DNA of 34,144 bases from an uncultured bacterium (GCA_937862935.1 CALMEO010000136.1:1-34144); one strand, 5' to 3'. Numbered from the stretch's first letter, positions 8,856 through 18,279 are shown. Numbers and translations: made by a program. Notes: a model not told the origin generated them from the sequence alone.

Positions 8856-10316
8856 ATGGATAGTAAAGAACTTCTATCAACACTCAATGACCACCAATTG
8901 GCTTATGTTAATTTGGATTTGCCAAATCCTCAGAATGGTGAATATATGCTCTGTGCATTTCATCTTATCCCAGGAGGAAAATTAAATATTCTCCAGGCAG
9001 CTTGTGAAGTATCAGCAGAATCTAGTACAGGAACAAATTTTCTTGTAAATACAGAAACACCTTTTTCTCGTGAAATGAATGCACTTGTCTACAAGCTAGA
9101 TATGGAAAAAAATATCGTATGGATTGCATATCCTACAAGACTTCGAGATAGTTGAGGAAATGTACAAAACATTTTAACTTATATTGCAGGAAATGTTTTC
9201 TGAATGAAAGAAATTCAAGCATTAAAATTGTTGGATGTATGGTTTCCACCAACGATGTTGGAAAAATATGATGGACCAAGTTATACCTTAGATGATATGA
9301 GAAAATATCTCAATGTTTATGATAGACCTATTCTTGGTACTATTGTAAAACCTAAGATGGGACTCACTTCTGCAGAATATGCTGAAGTAGCCTACGATTT
9401 TCGAGTAGGAGGTGGTGATTTTGTAAAAAATGATGAACCACAGGCTGATCAAGACTTTTGTCCCTACGATAAAATGGTAAGACATGTAGCTGAAGCTATG
9501 TTCAAAGCAGTCAAAGAGACAGGAAAGAAAAAAGTACATTCATTCAATGTTTCAGCAGCTGATTATGATACTATGATTGCAAGATGTGAGATGATTAGAA
9601 ATTCATGAATGGAAAATGGTTCTTATGCATTTCTTATTGATGGAACAACAGCAGGTTGGATGGCAGTACAGACACTTAGAAGAAAATATCCTGACGTTTT
9701 TATTCATTTTCATAGAGCAGGACATGGAGCATTTACGAGACCAGAAAATCCTATTGGATACACAGTATTGGTCTTATCAAAATTTGCTAGATTAGCATGA
9801 ACATCAGGTATCCATACGGGTACCGCAGGCGTAGGTAAAATGGCAGGGACTCCTGAAGAAGACGTTACTGCTGCACACAATATCTTTGGTTTGGATGCTC
9901 CAGGGCATATCTTTCAACAATCATGGGGAACTATACCAGAAAATGATGAAGATTGGTTAAAAAAAGTCGAGGAAGATCATCATCAACATTTGACAAAAGA
10001 AGATGATAGTTGGAGAAATATTAAAAAATGTTGTCCCATTATCTCAGGAGGACTCAATCCTACTTTATTGAAGCCATTTATCGATGTAATGGAAAATGTA
10101 GATTTCATAACAACTATGGGAGCTTGATGTCATGCACACCCAGGTGGAACACAGAAAGGAGCGACAGCATTGGTACAAGCTTGCGAGGCATATACAAAAT
10201 GAATTGATATCCATGAATATGCAAAAGATCATGAAGAATTGGCTCAGGCGATAGAATTCTTTGAAAAAAAAGGAAATAAAGAAATAAAAAATGCAGAAAG
10301 AAGTGAAAGTAATTAA
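8856..10316 (+). CDS. rbcL: Ribulose-1,5-bisphosphate carboxylase, form II/III
   Basis: A 486-residue RuBisCO large chain with six TGA glycines (9153, 9201, 9606, 9798, 10125, 10200). Catalytic residues are all visible: Lys165 and Lys167 (VKPKMG), carbamylated Lys191 with Asp193 and Glu194 (GGDFVKNDEP), His286-Arg287 (FHRAGHG), His320 (SGIHTG), loop-6 Lys328 (GVGKM), Ser397 (SGGLNP) and the late phosphate loop (GAGCHAHPGG). Numbering nearly equals the Rhodospirillum form II enzyme up to Lys328. About 30 extra residues then precede Ser397, matching the insertion described in the Methanococcoides form II/III enzyme. It would turn ribulose-1,5-bisphosphate plus CO2 into 3-phosphoglycerate. Flanking isomerase and AMP phosphorylase genes indicate nucleotide salvage rather than a Calvin cycle. 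No small-subunit gene is present. Confidence 0.96.
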
Positions 10317-10338
10317 TTTATTTATTATCCTACAAATT

Positions 10339-10650
10339 ATGCTTATTAATCTTACATGTATATTCTTGTTCTTAGCGTGAATATACTTTGCTATTATTAC
10401 CTACAGAGCTACTAAAAAGAAGGAGGTTTTCTTTATTATAGGAATCTTTTTGTTTTCTCTGTATCTAGAAGCTATACGATTACATCAGTGAAGTTATAAA
10501 CTATGACTTAATGATGTACTATGGACAAGTAGAGATATCCTTTGGACATGAGTTATGATTTATTTTTTTCAGTGTATGAGAGACAACTTTAGTCTTGATA
10601 AAAATATGCCTAGTCCAAAGAAAAAAATACGTACAAGAATGCTAAAATAA
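10339..10650 (+). CDS. Small membrane protein, 103 aa
   Basis: The frame from ATG 10339 to TAA 10648-10650 carries four TGA codons, so it is invisible under the standard code. Three hydrophobic segments are apparent: about residues 3-22 ('INLTCIFLFLAGIYFAIITY'), 32-46 ('FFIIGIFLFSLYLEA') and 65-80 ('SRDILWTGVMIYFFQ'). A basic tail follows ('KKKIRTRMLK'). I recognise no family. It lies 22 bp after RuBisCO and 26 bp before AMP phosphorylase on the same strand, so it is very likely co-transcribed with them. A role in substrate entry or in membrane anchoring is a guess only. Confidence 0.72.
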
Positions 10651-10676
10651 ATTTTTTATAAGTAAATTATGAAAAA

Positions 10677-12191
10677 ATGAAAAAACAGATGAAAAATCTT
10701 TTTACTGCAAGAACCAAAATTATCGATATCCATGAAGGAGAGGATTTGGTCGTATTGATTAACGAACAAGATGCTTGGGAAAATGGGATAACAAGTATGG
10801 ATAAGGCATCAATTATCTATGATGATAAAGAGTTTGTTTTTGATGTGAGTTTATCCTCTCATTTTGTCCAGCGTTGAGAAATTGGGATATATAAGGATAT
10901 TCAAGAAAAATATGAGATAAAATCTGGTCAGTTGGTTACCATAGCATTTACCAAAAACAGTTCAGAATCTTTGGATGCACTCAAAAGATGATTGAATGGA
11001 AAAAGACTTAATCAAAAAGAGATTGCTGCTATTATGAAAGATATTTCAAACAATCGTTTCACTGACATTTTGACCACGTATTTTTCTGCGATGGGGTTTT
11101 TCTTTCCTTCGAAGGATGAGGATCTCTATCGGATGGCAAAAGCGATGGCAGAAGCAGGGGAAATGCTTCGTTTTCCAGGTATAGTCGCTGATAAACATTG
11201 TATGGGTTGAGTATCAGGAAATGAGACAACAATGATTATGATTCCCTTACTTACTTCACTTGGTATCAAGATGCCAAAGACATTTTCCAAGGCTATAACC
11301 ACACCAGCTGCGACAGGAGAATGTGTAAGTGTATTGATGGATATTTCATTTAGTAAAAAAGAAATAGAATATTTGGTAAAGAAAAATAATTGTTGTTTAG
11401 TGCGAGGTGGTGGATTAGATCTTGCTCCAGCTGATGAAAAGCTTATCAAGGTGGCTTATCCCTTATCTATGCAATCATATTCAAGGACAGTTGTAAGTAT
11501 TATGGCAAAAAAATATGCAATGGGAATCAATCATTCACTTATCGATATCCCGGTTTGACCAAGTGCTAAAGTGCCCGATATGAAAACAGCGAAGTGGCTC
11601 AAGAAAAAATACGAATACGTAGGAAAAAAACTTGGTATGAAAGTGCATGTTGAGATTACTCAAGCATTACAGCCGATTGGTGCATGAGTAGGAGCAGTGA
11701 TGCAGGTAAGAGAAGTTTTGAGAGTATTACAACAACACACAAAAAGACCTATAGATTTAGAAAAAAAAGCAGTACATCTTTCAGCAAAAATTATTGAACT
11801 TGTTGGTATGGCAAAAGGTAAAGATGCTGAAAAACTTGCTTACGGACAACTTATCAGTGGTAAGGCATGGACAATGATGCAAAAAATAATCGCTACACAA
11901 CATGGTGAGCCTAAAATTATGTCTGAAGATTTGAAATTAGCAACAATACAAAAAAATATCGTAGCAGAAAAATCTGGTAAAGTAAAAGATATCGATATGA
12001 AGGTGCTAAATGTTGCTGCGAGAACGCTTGGTTCTCCATTAGATTTGCAAGCAGGATTGTATCTTCACAAAAAGCTTGGTGATATCGTAAAAAAGGGTGA
12101 GATAATCTATACAATGTATGCTAATGATGAAGATAAAATAAGATTAACAAAAGAATTCCTAGATCAGAAAAAGATGTATATAATTAGCTAA
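10677..12191 (+). CDS. deoA: AMP phosphorylase
   Basis: A 504-residue member of the thymidine/AMP phosphorylase family. About 85 N-terminal residues form the extra domain typical of AMP phosphorylases, which is absent from ordinary thymidine phosphorylases (about 440 aa). Family motifs follow: 'DKHCMGGVSGNETT' (172-185, phosphate and sugar site), 'ITTPAATGEC', 'VRGGGLDLAPADEKL', and a C-terminal domain with 'GSPLDLQAGLYLHKKLGDIV'. TGA glycines are at 10875, 10989, 11208, 11556 and 11685; the one at 11208 is in the substrate loop. The enzyme releases the base from a nucleoside 5'-monophosphate with phosphate, giving ribose-1,5-bisphosphate. An out-of-frame ATG at 10669 overlaps the start region; ATG 10677 is the first in frame. 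Confidence 0.93.
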
Positions 12192-12246
12192 AAGCTTAAA
12201 GCTTAAAGCAAAAAAATACATATGTTTTATACAATAAAGATTGTTT

Positions 12247-13245
12247 ATGACTAATATTATAGCTACGATATGACCTGCAATCAATAGTGAGGAACAACTG
12301 ATCAACTGCTATGAAAATGGTATCAGAATTTTAAGGTTCAATTTTCCTCATTATACCAAGGAAACAGTAGCTAAAGATGTCAAAACTATCCGCAGAGTAG
12401 AAAAAAGAATCGGTAAGAAATTTGAACTTTTGCTGGATACAGAATGACCGCAAGTGAGAACATGAGTTGTAAAGACTCCGATTTCTTATATCTTATGAGA
12501 AAGGTTTAGAATCGTATCAGAAGAGAAAAAAAGAGGAGATCGTGATCTCTTATGTGATTATGCGTCGTTGATACAAGACGCAAAAATAGGAACAATCATT
12601 AAAATAGATTCAGGATTGTTTGATGTAAAAGTGGTAGAAAAATGATCAAAAAGTTTGGTGGTAGAAGCGTTGATGTCATTTACCGTGGGATCAAGAAGAC
12701 ATATAAATACTCCAGGTATTCATTACAAATTGCCTACGATCACCGCAAAAGATTTTGATGATATTCTGTTTGCTATTCAAAACAAATTTTCTTATATAGC
12801 AGTGAGTTTTACGAGAAGCAAAAAAGATATCCAAATATTGAGAGATTTTCTCAAGAAAAATAAAGGAGATCAGATCAAAATAATTGCAAAAATAGAAAAT
12901 CAAGAGGGTATAGATGATATCGAAAATATTATCCAGGTAAGTGATGTGATAATGATTGCTAGAGGAGATTTATGAACTGAATTACCCCTAGAAACAATTC
13001 CAGCACATCAGATATATATTATCAAAAGATGTAAAATACAAAATACTCCTGTAATAGTAGCAACCCAAATGCTCGAAAGTATGATAAACAATCCAGTACC
13101 TACGAGAGCAGAAGTAAGTGACATATTTTATGCAGTACGTGAAGGTGCTGAATATGTAATGCTATCATGAGAAACAGCAATTGGTAAATATCCAATAGCA
13201 TGCATAAAAGTAATGAATAAAATAATAATCGAGGCAGAGAAATAG
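12247..13245 (+). CDS. pyk: Pyruvate kinase, short form without C-terminal domain
   Basis: A 332-residue protein holding the A and B domains of pyruvate kinase but not the C-terminal allosteric domain (usual length about 470). Motifs: 'ILRFNFPH', 'LLDTEGPQVRTG', 'KIENQEG', '[13 protein letters not shown]', 'VATQMLESM', 'PTRAEVSD', '[15 protein letters not shown]'. Seven or so TGA glycines fall at conserved glycines (T-G-P, R-T-G, G-D-L-G, L-S-G-E-T). Two active-site positions are unusual: Pro replaces the Ser of NFSH, and Gln sits in GPQVR where potassium-dependent enzymes have Glu and potassium-independent ones Lys. The enzyme makes ATP and pyruvate from phosphoenolpyruvate, the energy-yielding end of the route that starts with AMP phosphorylase. 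It begins 55 bp after that gene. Confidence 0.92.
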
Positions 13246-13278
13246 AGATAAAAATATAATTTATTCTCATACATATAT

Positions 13279-14154
13279 ATGAAACAAAGAAACACTAGAG
13301 ATAGAATTGATCATATACACAATAACTCGCATCATCCGATAGGGGAGGAGATTTTTGATGTATTTGATACATTTGATAAACAAAAAATCTCCAATTATGT
13401 TATTAGACAAGTAATTAAACATAAGGTTTCTATGCTTACTTTTGGGAAACAGGGTGAAATATATAAAGTACCTTTGCCCTATGAATGATGAGAAAAATAT
13501 TTTCTTGTAGCAAAGAAAAAAAAAGACACATGAGATTATGATTTAAGAAATGAGTTTCGTCTACAAAATCAAACATATGATAAAGTAAAACATCCTACAG
13601 TAAAGATTCCAGAACTTTTTGGATATCAAGAAATGCCAAATGGAGAGCAATTTATAGTGATGGAATATGTCCCAGGACAAACCCTATATACCTTATTACT
13701 TAATAAAGTAATTGCAAAAAATAAACCAGAACGAACACCGGCAAAAGATGATAGAGAAGCAGATAGTAATATGTTAAAAATTTTTGGTCTAGAAACAACA
13801 AAACATACGTTGTGAAAGATAGAAGCTAATCCATATATATACAGAAATTTCAAACGAATGAAATTATTTACGCAAGAACAAGCTAAAGAAATTAAAAAAA
13901 ATCTAAAAGAATTTTTAGATAATATGCACAAAAACTGAATATATCATAGAGATTTATGAACAAATATAAGAAATATTATATTCTGTCCAGATGGAAAGAT
14001 ATATCTTATAGATTTTTGAAAAGCTAAAAACATAGAAGACATAAAAAAGTGAGATGATATCTATAGAGAATACACAGAAAAAGGAATAGATGAATATGCT
14101 TCTGATGAGGAAATTATGGATATTATAGATACATATACAGAAAAAGATACATAA
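13279..14154 (+). CDS. Protein-kinase-like protein
   Basis: A 291-residue cytosolic protein with a protein-kinase fold signature. Visible are a lysine strand 'KYFLVAKKKK' after a Gly-rich turn ('FGKQGEIYKVPLPYEGGEK'), a hinge 'FIVMEYVPGQTL', the catalytic loop 'YHRDLGTNIRNIIF' and the metal-binding 'IYLIDFGKAK'. TGA supplies the glycines of HRDLG and DFG, so a standard-code reading destroys the active site. The catalytic loop has two extra residues: the asparagine that normally lies five residues after the catalytic Asp is seven away, or four if the earlier Asn is used. No membrane segment or sensor domain is seen. It starts 33 bp after pyruvate kinase. The substrate is unknown; a small-molecule kinase of the same superfamily is possible. 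Confidence 0.78.
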
Positions 14155-14213
14155 AAATACGAACAAGGATATAGGAACAAGTACTTTTCTCCTGTTACTA
14201 AATTGTAGTATAT
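14155..14213. repeat. Member of the dispersed intergenic repeat family
   Basis: Contains AGGAACAAG and TTACTAAATTGTAGTA. The same words, slightly changed, occur in the gaps at 20369-20460 (AAGGAAC, TTACCAAATTATAGTT) and 31836-31945 (ACTAAATTAGTAC, AGGAACAAGGG). The remainder of the 394-bp gap (14214-14548) holds the minus-strand relic and a promoter. Confidence 0.4.
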
Positions 14214-14498
14214 TTAATTTCTATATCGTTCTTTAAATCTTTCATATTGGACTAGAATATGTTCATATGCTTCTCGTACTGTTTTTTTTGTTTTTTCAAA
14301 AACACGCGTTCGATAATCATTAAGATATGATCATCAGATAACAAAATCAACGAGTCGGTTATTTAATCTTCTCTCTATATTTTTGATCATTCGTAAGTAC
14401 GAGAATAAAATAGGTTTTCATTATCTTACGATAAAAAAACTCTTGTATTTATCAAGTCAAAAAAATACAATTCCCCATAAAGAATATAAAAGTAACAT
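14214..14498 (-). pseudogene. Decayed small gene, or a 58-aa CDS at 14214-14390
   Basis: On the minus strand a coherent frame runs from ATG 14498 to TAA 14214-14216 with several TGA glycines, broken once by TAA at 14421-14423. The upstream piece reads 'WGIVFFGLDKYKSFFIVR'. After the TAA it continues 'GKPILFSYLRMIKNIERRL', 'VDFVIGGSYLNDYRTRVF' and ends in a basic helix 'HILVQYERFKERYRN'. ATG 14390 could start a 58-residue product alone. The mix of 'FFGLDKY', a Lys/Arg-rich helix and 'GGSYLNDY' loosely recalls the 3' end of bacterial reverse transcriptases, but that is weak. The forward promoter of the next gene overlaps it, which suits a dead gene. Confidence 0.35.
14443..14471 (+). promoter_or_regulatory. 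Possible promoter for the secreted 3D-domain gene
   Basis: TTGTAT at 14443-14448, 17-bp spacer, TACAAT at 14466-14471; predicted start about 70 nt before ATG 14549. Weaker than the other promoters listed here. Confidence 0.35.
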
Positions 14499-14548
14499 AC
14501 TGTTGTATACATAAATGTAGTGAAATATGTTTTAGTCATCCGCTATCT

Positions 14549-15709
14549 ATGGTAAAAGAAATTATTCTATCATTGATCATTATCTCATCAATTGTGAGTT
14601 TCGCTAATGCTTTTGATGTTTCTGGTTGTCAAGAAAAAATATTTACTGTTACTGCATATTATTCACCAAAAAGTGGGCAAGTATTCTATTATAAACCAAA
14701 TTTTGTAGAAGAAGTGATACTAAATGGTCAATGATATTTTGGAGCATCAGGCAAGAAAGTTTTTAATGGTATGTTGGCATGACCAGTATCATATCCATTT
14801 TGATCTTTGATATATTTTCCATGATTTGGTATAGGAGAAATCGCTGATAGAGGAGGAGCTATTGTGGTATCAGGAGAAAGAGGGCAAATCAACGACCGTA
14901 TCGATGTATGGATGGGAAACGGAGAAGAGGGATTGATCAGAGCACTCACGTTTGGTAAGAAAAATATGACAGGATATTTTTGTAATGCATGAACCGTCAA
15001 TGTTTCAGCAAAAGATAGGCTCTTGCGAAATAATGTTCCTGTATTAAAAAATTTTTTTGATATAGCCTTGCGAGTACAACAGCTTGAAGAAGGAAGAAGT
15101 GATATTCGAACACGGACACTACAAAAATATTTAGTCAAATTAGGATATCTACACAAAAAATATCGAAATGGAAGTTACGAAAGTCATACAAAAAAAGCAC
15201 TTTGTGCTTACCAAGTAGCTCACCGCATAGTGTCTAGTAAACATCATGATTGCGGAATATTTGGGAAGACGACGAGATATGTTATGAAACTAGATGTACA
15301 AAAGAAATGACTCCTGCCAAACAATCTCTATGCTACGGGGACCTTTGCCAATATATTAGAATTAGCAAAATATTATAATGGTAAACCAGCTGAAGATGTT
15401 CTACCACCTGCTATACAACAATGAAATAATATAATAGTACACACAACAAGCAAACCAAATGCTTTTAGATTCTATAGAGCTTATAGTAAGTGAGAACAAT
15501 CTTCAGAGATAAAAATTCTTCAAAGATTCTTACAGTCTCAATGATTATACAGCGGAGCAATTGATGGGATATACTCCAAAGCTACAACCAACGCCGTCTA
15601 TGATTTTCAAAAAAAACACACACTGATTTCTGATAGTGATCCATTGATATTGAGATGATTCTTTGGACCAAAAACAAGATTCAAGATCAACGAATTGAGA
15701 AATTCATAA
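14549..15709 (+). CDS. Secreted 3D-domain protein with two peptidoglycan-binding domains
   Basis: A 386-residue exported protein. Residues 1-21 form a signal peptide (hydrophobic 'IILSLIIISSIVSFANA', probable cleavage after ANA). Residues about 30-155 match the 3D / double-psi beta-barrel domain: 'FTVTAYYSP', 'FNGMLAGPVSYPFGSLIYFP', 'GIGEIADRGGAIV', 'DRIDVWMGNGEEGLIRAL'; the Asp residues of this domain are kept. Two peptidoglycan-binding type-1 repeats follow: 'RTRTLQKYLVKLGYLHKKY' to 'TKKALCAYQ', and 'EIKILQRFLQSQGLYSGAI' to 'TTNAVYDFQKKH'. About eleven TGA glycines occur. Related proteins are lytic transglycosylases or RlpA-like cell-wall proteins, so wall remodelling or attack on a host wall is plausible. 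It appears to be a single gene. Confidence 0.85.
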
Positions 15710-15718
15710 AAAATATAT

Positions 15719-15746
15719 TTGACTTATAGACAAAGATAAATATAAA
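15719..15746 (+). promoter_or_regulatory. Promoter for the 15769-16272 gene
   Basis: TTGACT at 15719-15724, a 16-bp spacer, TATAAA at 15741-15746. Predicted start near 15753, 16 nt before the ATG. Confidence 0.6.
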
Positions 15747-15768
15747 ATATTTCTAAAAATAAAAAAAT

Positions 15769-16272
15769 ATGATATACTTTTCACACACAGATAAAGAACA
15801 GTATAGTATCCATACGTTCTTGAAGGGAAAGCAGTACCGACAAAACTATCTTATCCTAGTAGTAATCACCATAGAAGATCAAATGCTCATGGCAAAACAG
15901 CTCTATCGATCTCATCTTGATGGGATAAACTGGCTTTTAACGAGCAAAGAAGCACTTATTACACTGATGGAACGGTACAAAGATCATGATCTTCTTGACC
16001 TTTTTGTAATGGAACTCACGATGACCGGGCATAAATCTGATGCTTGTACTATCCACAATTGGGAGATGTTATTTATTGACCATGAACCCAAAACAGATCC
16101 TTTTGATGATGCTTTAGCAAAGGTGATGAATGGTATGTTGGATCAGATGCTTTTCAATTACCATGATGAGTCAAAAACTCATCAAAAGAGGATAGATTCT
16201 CTCTGCTGTGATCTTATAGCTTCTGGTATGTTTCAGATGCAGTCTGATCCCAGGAAAGTGATGGGAAATTAA
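15769..16272 (+). CDS. Hypothetical protein, 167 aa
   Basis: I do not recognise it. It is soluble, with no signal peptide, and rich in Met, His and Asp ('HDLLDLFVMELTMTGHKSDA', 'DALAKVMNGMLDQMLFNYHD'). The C-terminal half looks helical and contains two Cys in 'SLCCDLIASGMF'. It has its own promoter and a textbook terminator. It uses no TGA for its six glycines, and its composition (more G+C, codons such as CTC, CGG, ACG) differs from its neighbours. This suggests a different origin, although six glycines are too few to prove it. Confidence 0.75.
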   Translation: MIYFSHTDKEQYSIHTFLKGKQYRQNYLILVVITIEDQMLMAKQLYRSHLDGINWLLTSKEALITLMERYKDHDLLDLFVMELTMTGHKSDACTIHNWEMLFIDHEPKTDPFDDALAKVMNGMLDQMLFNYHDESKTHQKRIDSLCCDLIASGMFQMQSDPRKVMGN

Positions 16273-16278
16273 ATACCG

Positions 16279-16302
16279 TCCCCGTGTTTCGGGGATTTTT
16301 TT
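16279..16302 (+). terminator. Rho-independent terminator
   Basis: TCCCCG (16279-16284) pairs with CGGGGA (16290-16295) around TGTTT, followed by seven T. Ends the 15769-16272 gene. Confidence 0.9.
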
Positions 16303-16344
16303 ATATCATAAATACAGATATCTATATCGGATTATCCATGTATG

Positions 16345-17307
16345 CTAAATCTTTTCAAAAAGGAATTGTCATCTCGAATCGTTGATAAGACTTTGGATAA
16401 GTTTAAAATTATGTCCTTCAAAAAATTTTATGAGTCCATTAGCATCATAGGTGTAGATATTTACTATTTGTAACTCTTCTCAGGGCAGAATAGTAGTAGT
16501 TTCATTTTTTATAGTAAAACTGATTTTTTTATTGAAGACAAAACTATATTGATAATTGATTGCTTCGAGATGTTCTATATTATTAGTTTTGAGTGAAAAT
16601 TCTCATGATTCTCCTGTGATATTAAATTTTTCAATCGGATTGAGAAAAAGCTTTGTCATCTCATTATTTGAGAGATATGCATAATATTTTTCAAAATCTT
16701 TGAGGTTATCTTTAGTAGTTTTACCCGATCTCAAACGAACATCGAGCCATATCTTTTCTCCAGGTTTAAGTAAATTATAGAGAATATCTATGATATTATT
16801 TGGGTTAATGTTTCAAAAAGTATTACTAAAGAAAGTAAATATTTTGATATCATCATTCATCGTCAATTGTGTCAGTTCTCTCCTAAATTCATTGGTTGAG
16901 AAGTCTGCGCAGATAAAGTTTTTATTCACGTGTTCGATATTATGCATTCTTTCTATAGAGAGCTCCAACATATTTTTTGATGAGTCAACCCCATAATAAT
17001 CGATATGATAGCTATTATGGTTCATATGTTCAAAAATAAATGATTCTATATCAGAATTTCCGCATCATAAGCTGATGATAGCCATTTTTTTATCTTTAGA
17101 AAAGATATATTTAGTTCCAAAATCTACAAAGAGATCATAAGGATAGGCACTATAATATACCTTGTCTGTATTGACAACATCATAATAATTTGCTGCTCAT
17201 CCCTGCATGTAGAGAAATTTTTGTTCTAGTGTTCTATTCCTGAGACAAAATGAAAATTCATCGCTCAATGTAGCATCAGAAATGAGATTATAGATTTGGT
17301 TATTCAT
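16345..17307 (-). CDS. Class I SAM-dependent methyltransferase (EgtD-like)
   Basis: A 320-residue protein from ATG 17307 to TAG 16345-16347, with six or so TGA glycines. Methyltransferase motif I is 'MAIISLGCGNSDIESF' (first G from TGA). Motif II is 'IDYYGVDSSKNMLELSIERM', followed by 'NFICADFSTNEFRREL'. Then come 'IKIFTFFSNTFGNINP' and 'LLKPGEKIWLDVRLR'. The last parts resemble the histidine N-alpha-methyltransferase (EgtD / DUF2260) family, in which '.G.t.gN..p' follows the cofactor domain. The substrate cannot be assigned from the sequence. It begins 38 bp after the HD hydrolase gene on the same strand, so the two are probably one operon. The standard-code reading leaves only a 70-residue fragment. 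Confidence 0.8.
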
Positions 17308-17345
17308 GGATAAGAAGATAAGAAAAATAAAGCTTCTGGTATATA

Positions 17346-18251
17346 TTATGAAAAGCTGGTATGTATTTTTAACTTACTCTTGAGTCATTCGAATACATTT
17401 CATTTTTTATATTTGAAGATTGCCAAAAATTTTCCATTAACGGTTTGTTGAAGTGAAATAATATCAATTTTTTCATCAAAGGTTCTGCTTTCTATAAGTT
17501 TTTCAAAGACTTCTTTGTCATTTATCTCCCAAAATATACGATTAGAATTGTTATATACGAGATTGAACGTATCGTTATCAAAGTCAAAAAATGTTTGATT
17601 GAGGAGTGTTTCTTTAAAGCTTTTAGGTGTCGTAATATGATTTGCCAAAAGATAATGATGAAGGAGATCAGCAGAGAAATCAATCGATTTGGGTTTGTTT
17701 GAATGTAATCCAAAAAGTTTTTTCAATGGCTCGTAGATAGCTTGTGTCTCGAAACTCATTCTAATCTGTTTATGTGGTTCAAGTCATCACAAGGTAGTGA
17801 TATTATTTTCTCTATCATGGAGTTTGAGTAAGATGCATCTGACATCATACATTCCACCATAAAAAATTTTTTCTATTCTATCAGAAAATATATGAGTAGG
17901 GGTAGCTAAAAAATAGTCTGTAGTATCTGTCACCGCATCCACGATAAATCCAACTTCTTGACCGAAGTCGGTATAAATAGTATCAATATCGATATTTTCG
18001 TTATCTTCTACACAATCATGTAAAATACTTGCAACAAGTAAATTGATGTCGTTAAACCTTTTTGCTCAAATAAGGGCAACACTGAGAGGGTGTTCTATAA
18101 AAGGACCTCAGGAATATTTTCTCTTTTGTCCTGCATGCGCATGAAGTGCAAAATCACATGCTTGCTGGATAATAGGAAAATGCTTCACAAAATACGGATA
18201 TTTTGATGATAATATATCGAGAAATTCTTGTACTAACGCTTTCTCTATCAT
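17346..18251 (-). CDS. RelA/SpoT-type HD phosphohydrolase (small alarmone hydrolase-like)
   Basis: A 301-residue protein. The N-terminal part is the HD domain of RelA/SpoT enzymes: 'HAHAGQKRKYSGGPFIEHPL', 'SILHDCVEDNENI', 'FGQEVGFIVDAVTD', and later 'LLKLHDRENNITTLGGLEPH' and 'SFETQAIYEPLKKLFGLH'. The metal-binding His, His-Asp and Asp are in place, as is the downstream Glu-Asp. There is no synthetase, TGS or ACT domain, so it should only hydrolyse (p)ppGpp or a related nucleotide. The last 120 residues are unfamiliar. TGA codons supply GG in YSGG and LGG, and another TGA at 17400-17402 adds a 17-residue tail before TAA 17346-17348. An upstream ATG at 18305 would add a hydrophobic stretch but is outside the likely transcript. 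Confidence 0.82.
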
Positions 18252-18279
18252 ATCATTACTATATACATAAACAAATAAT

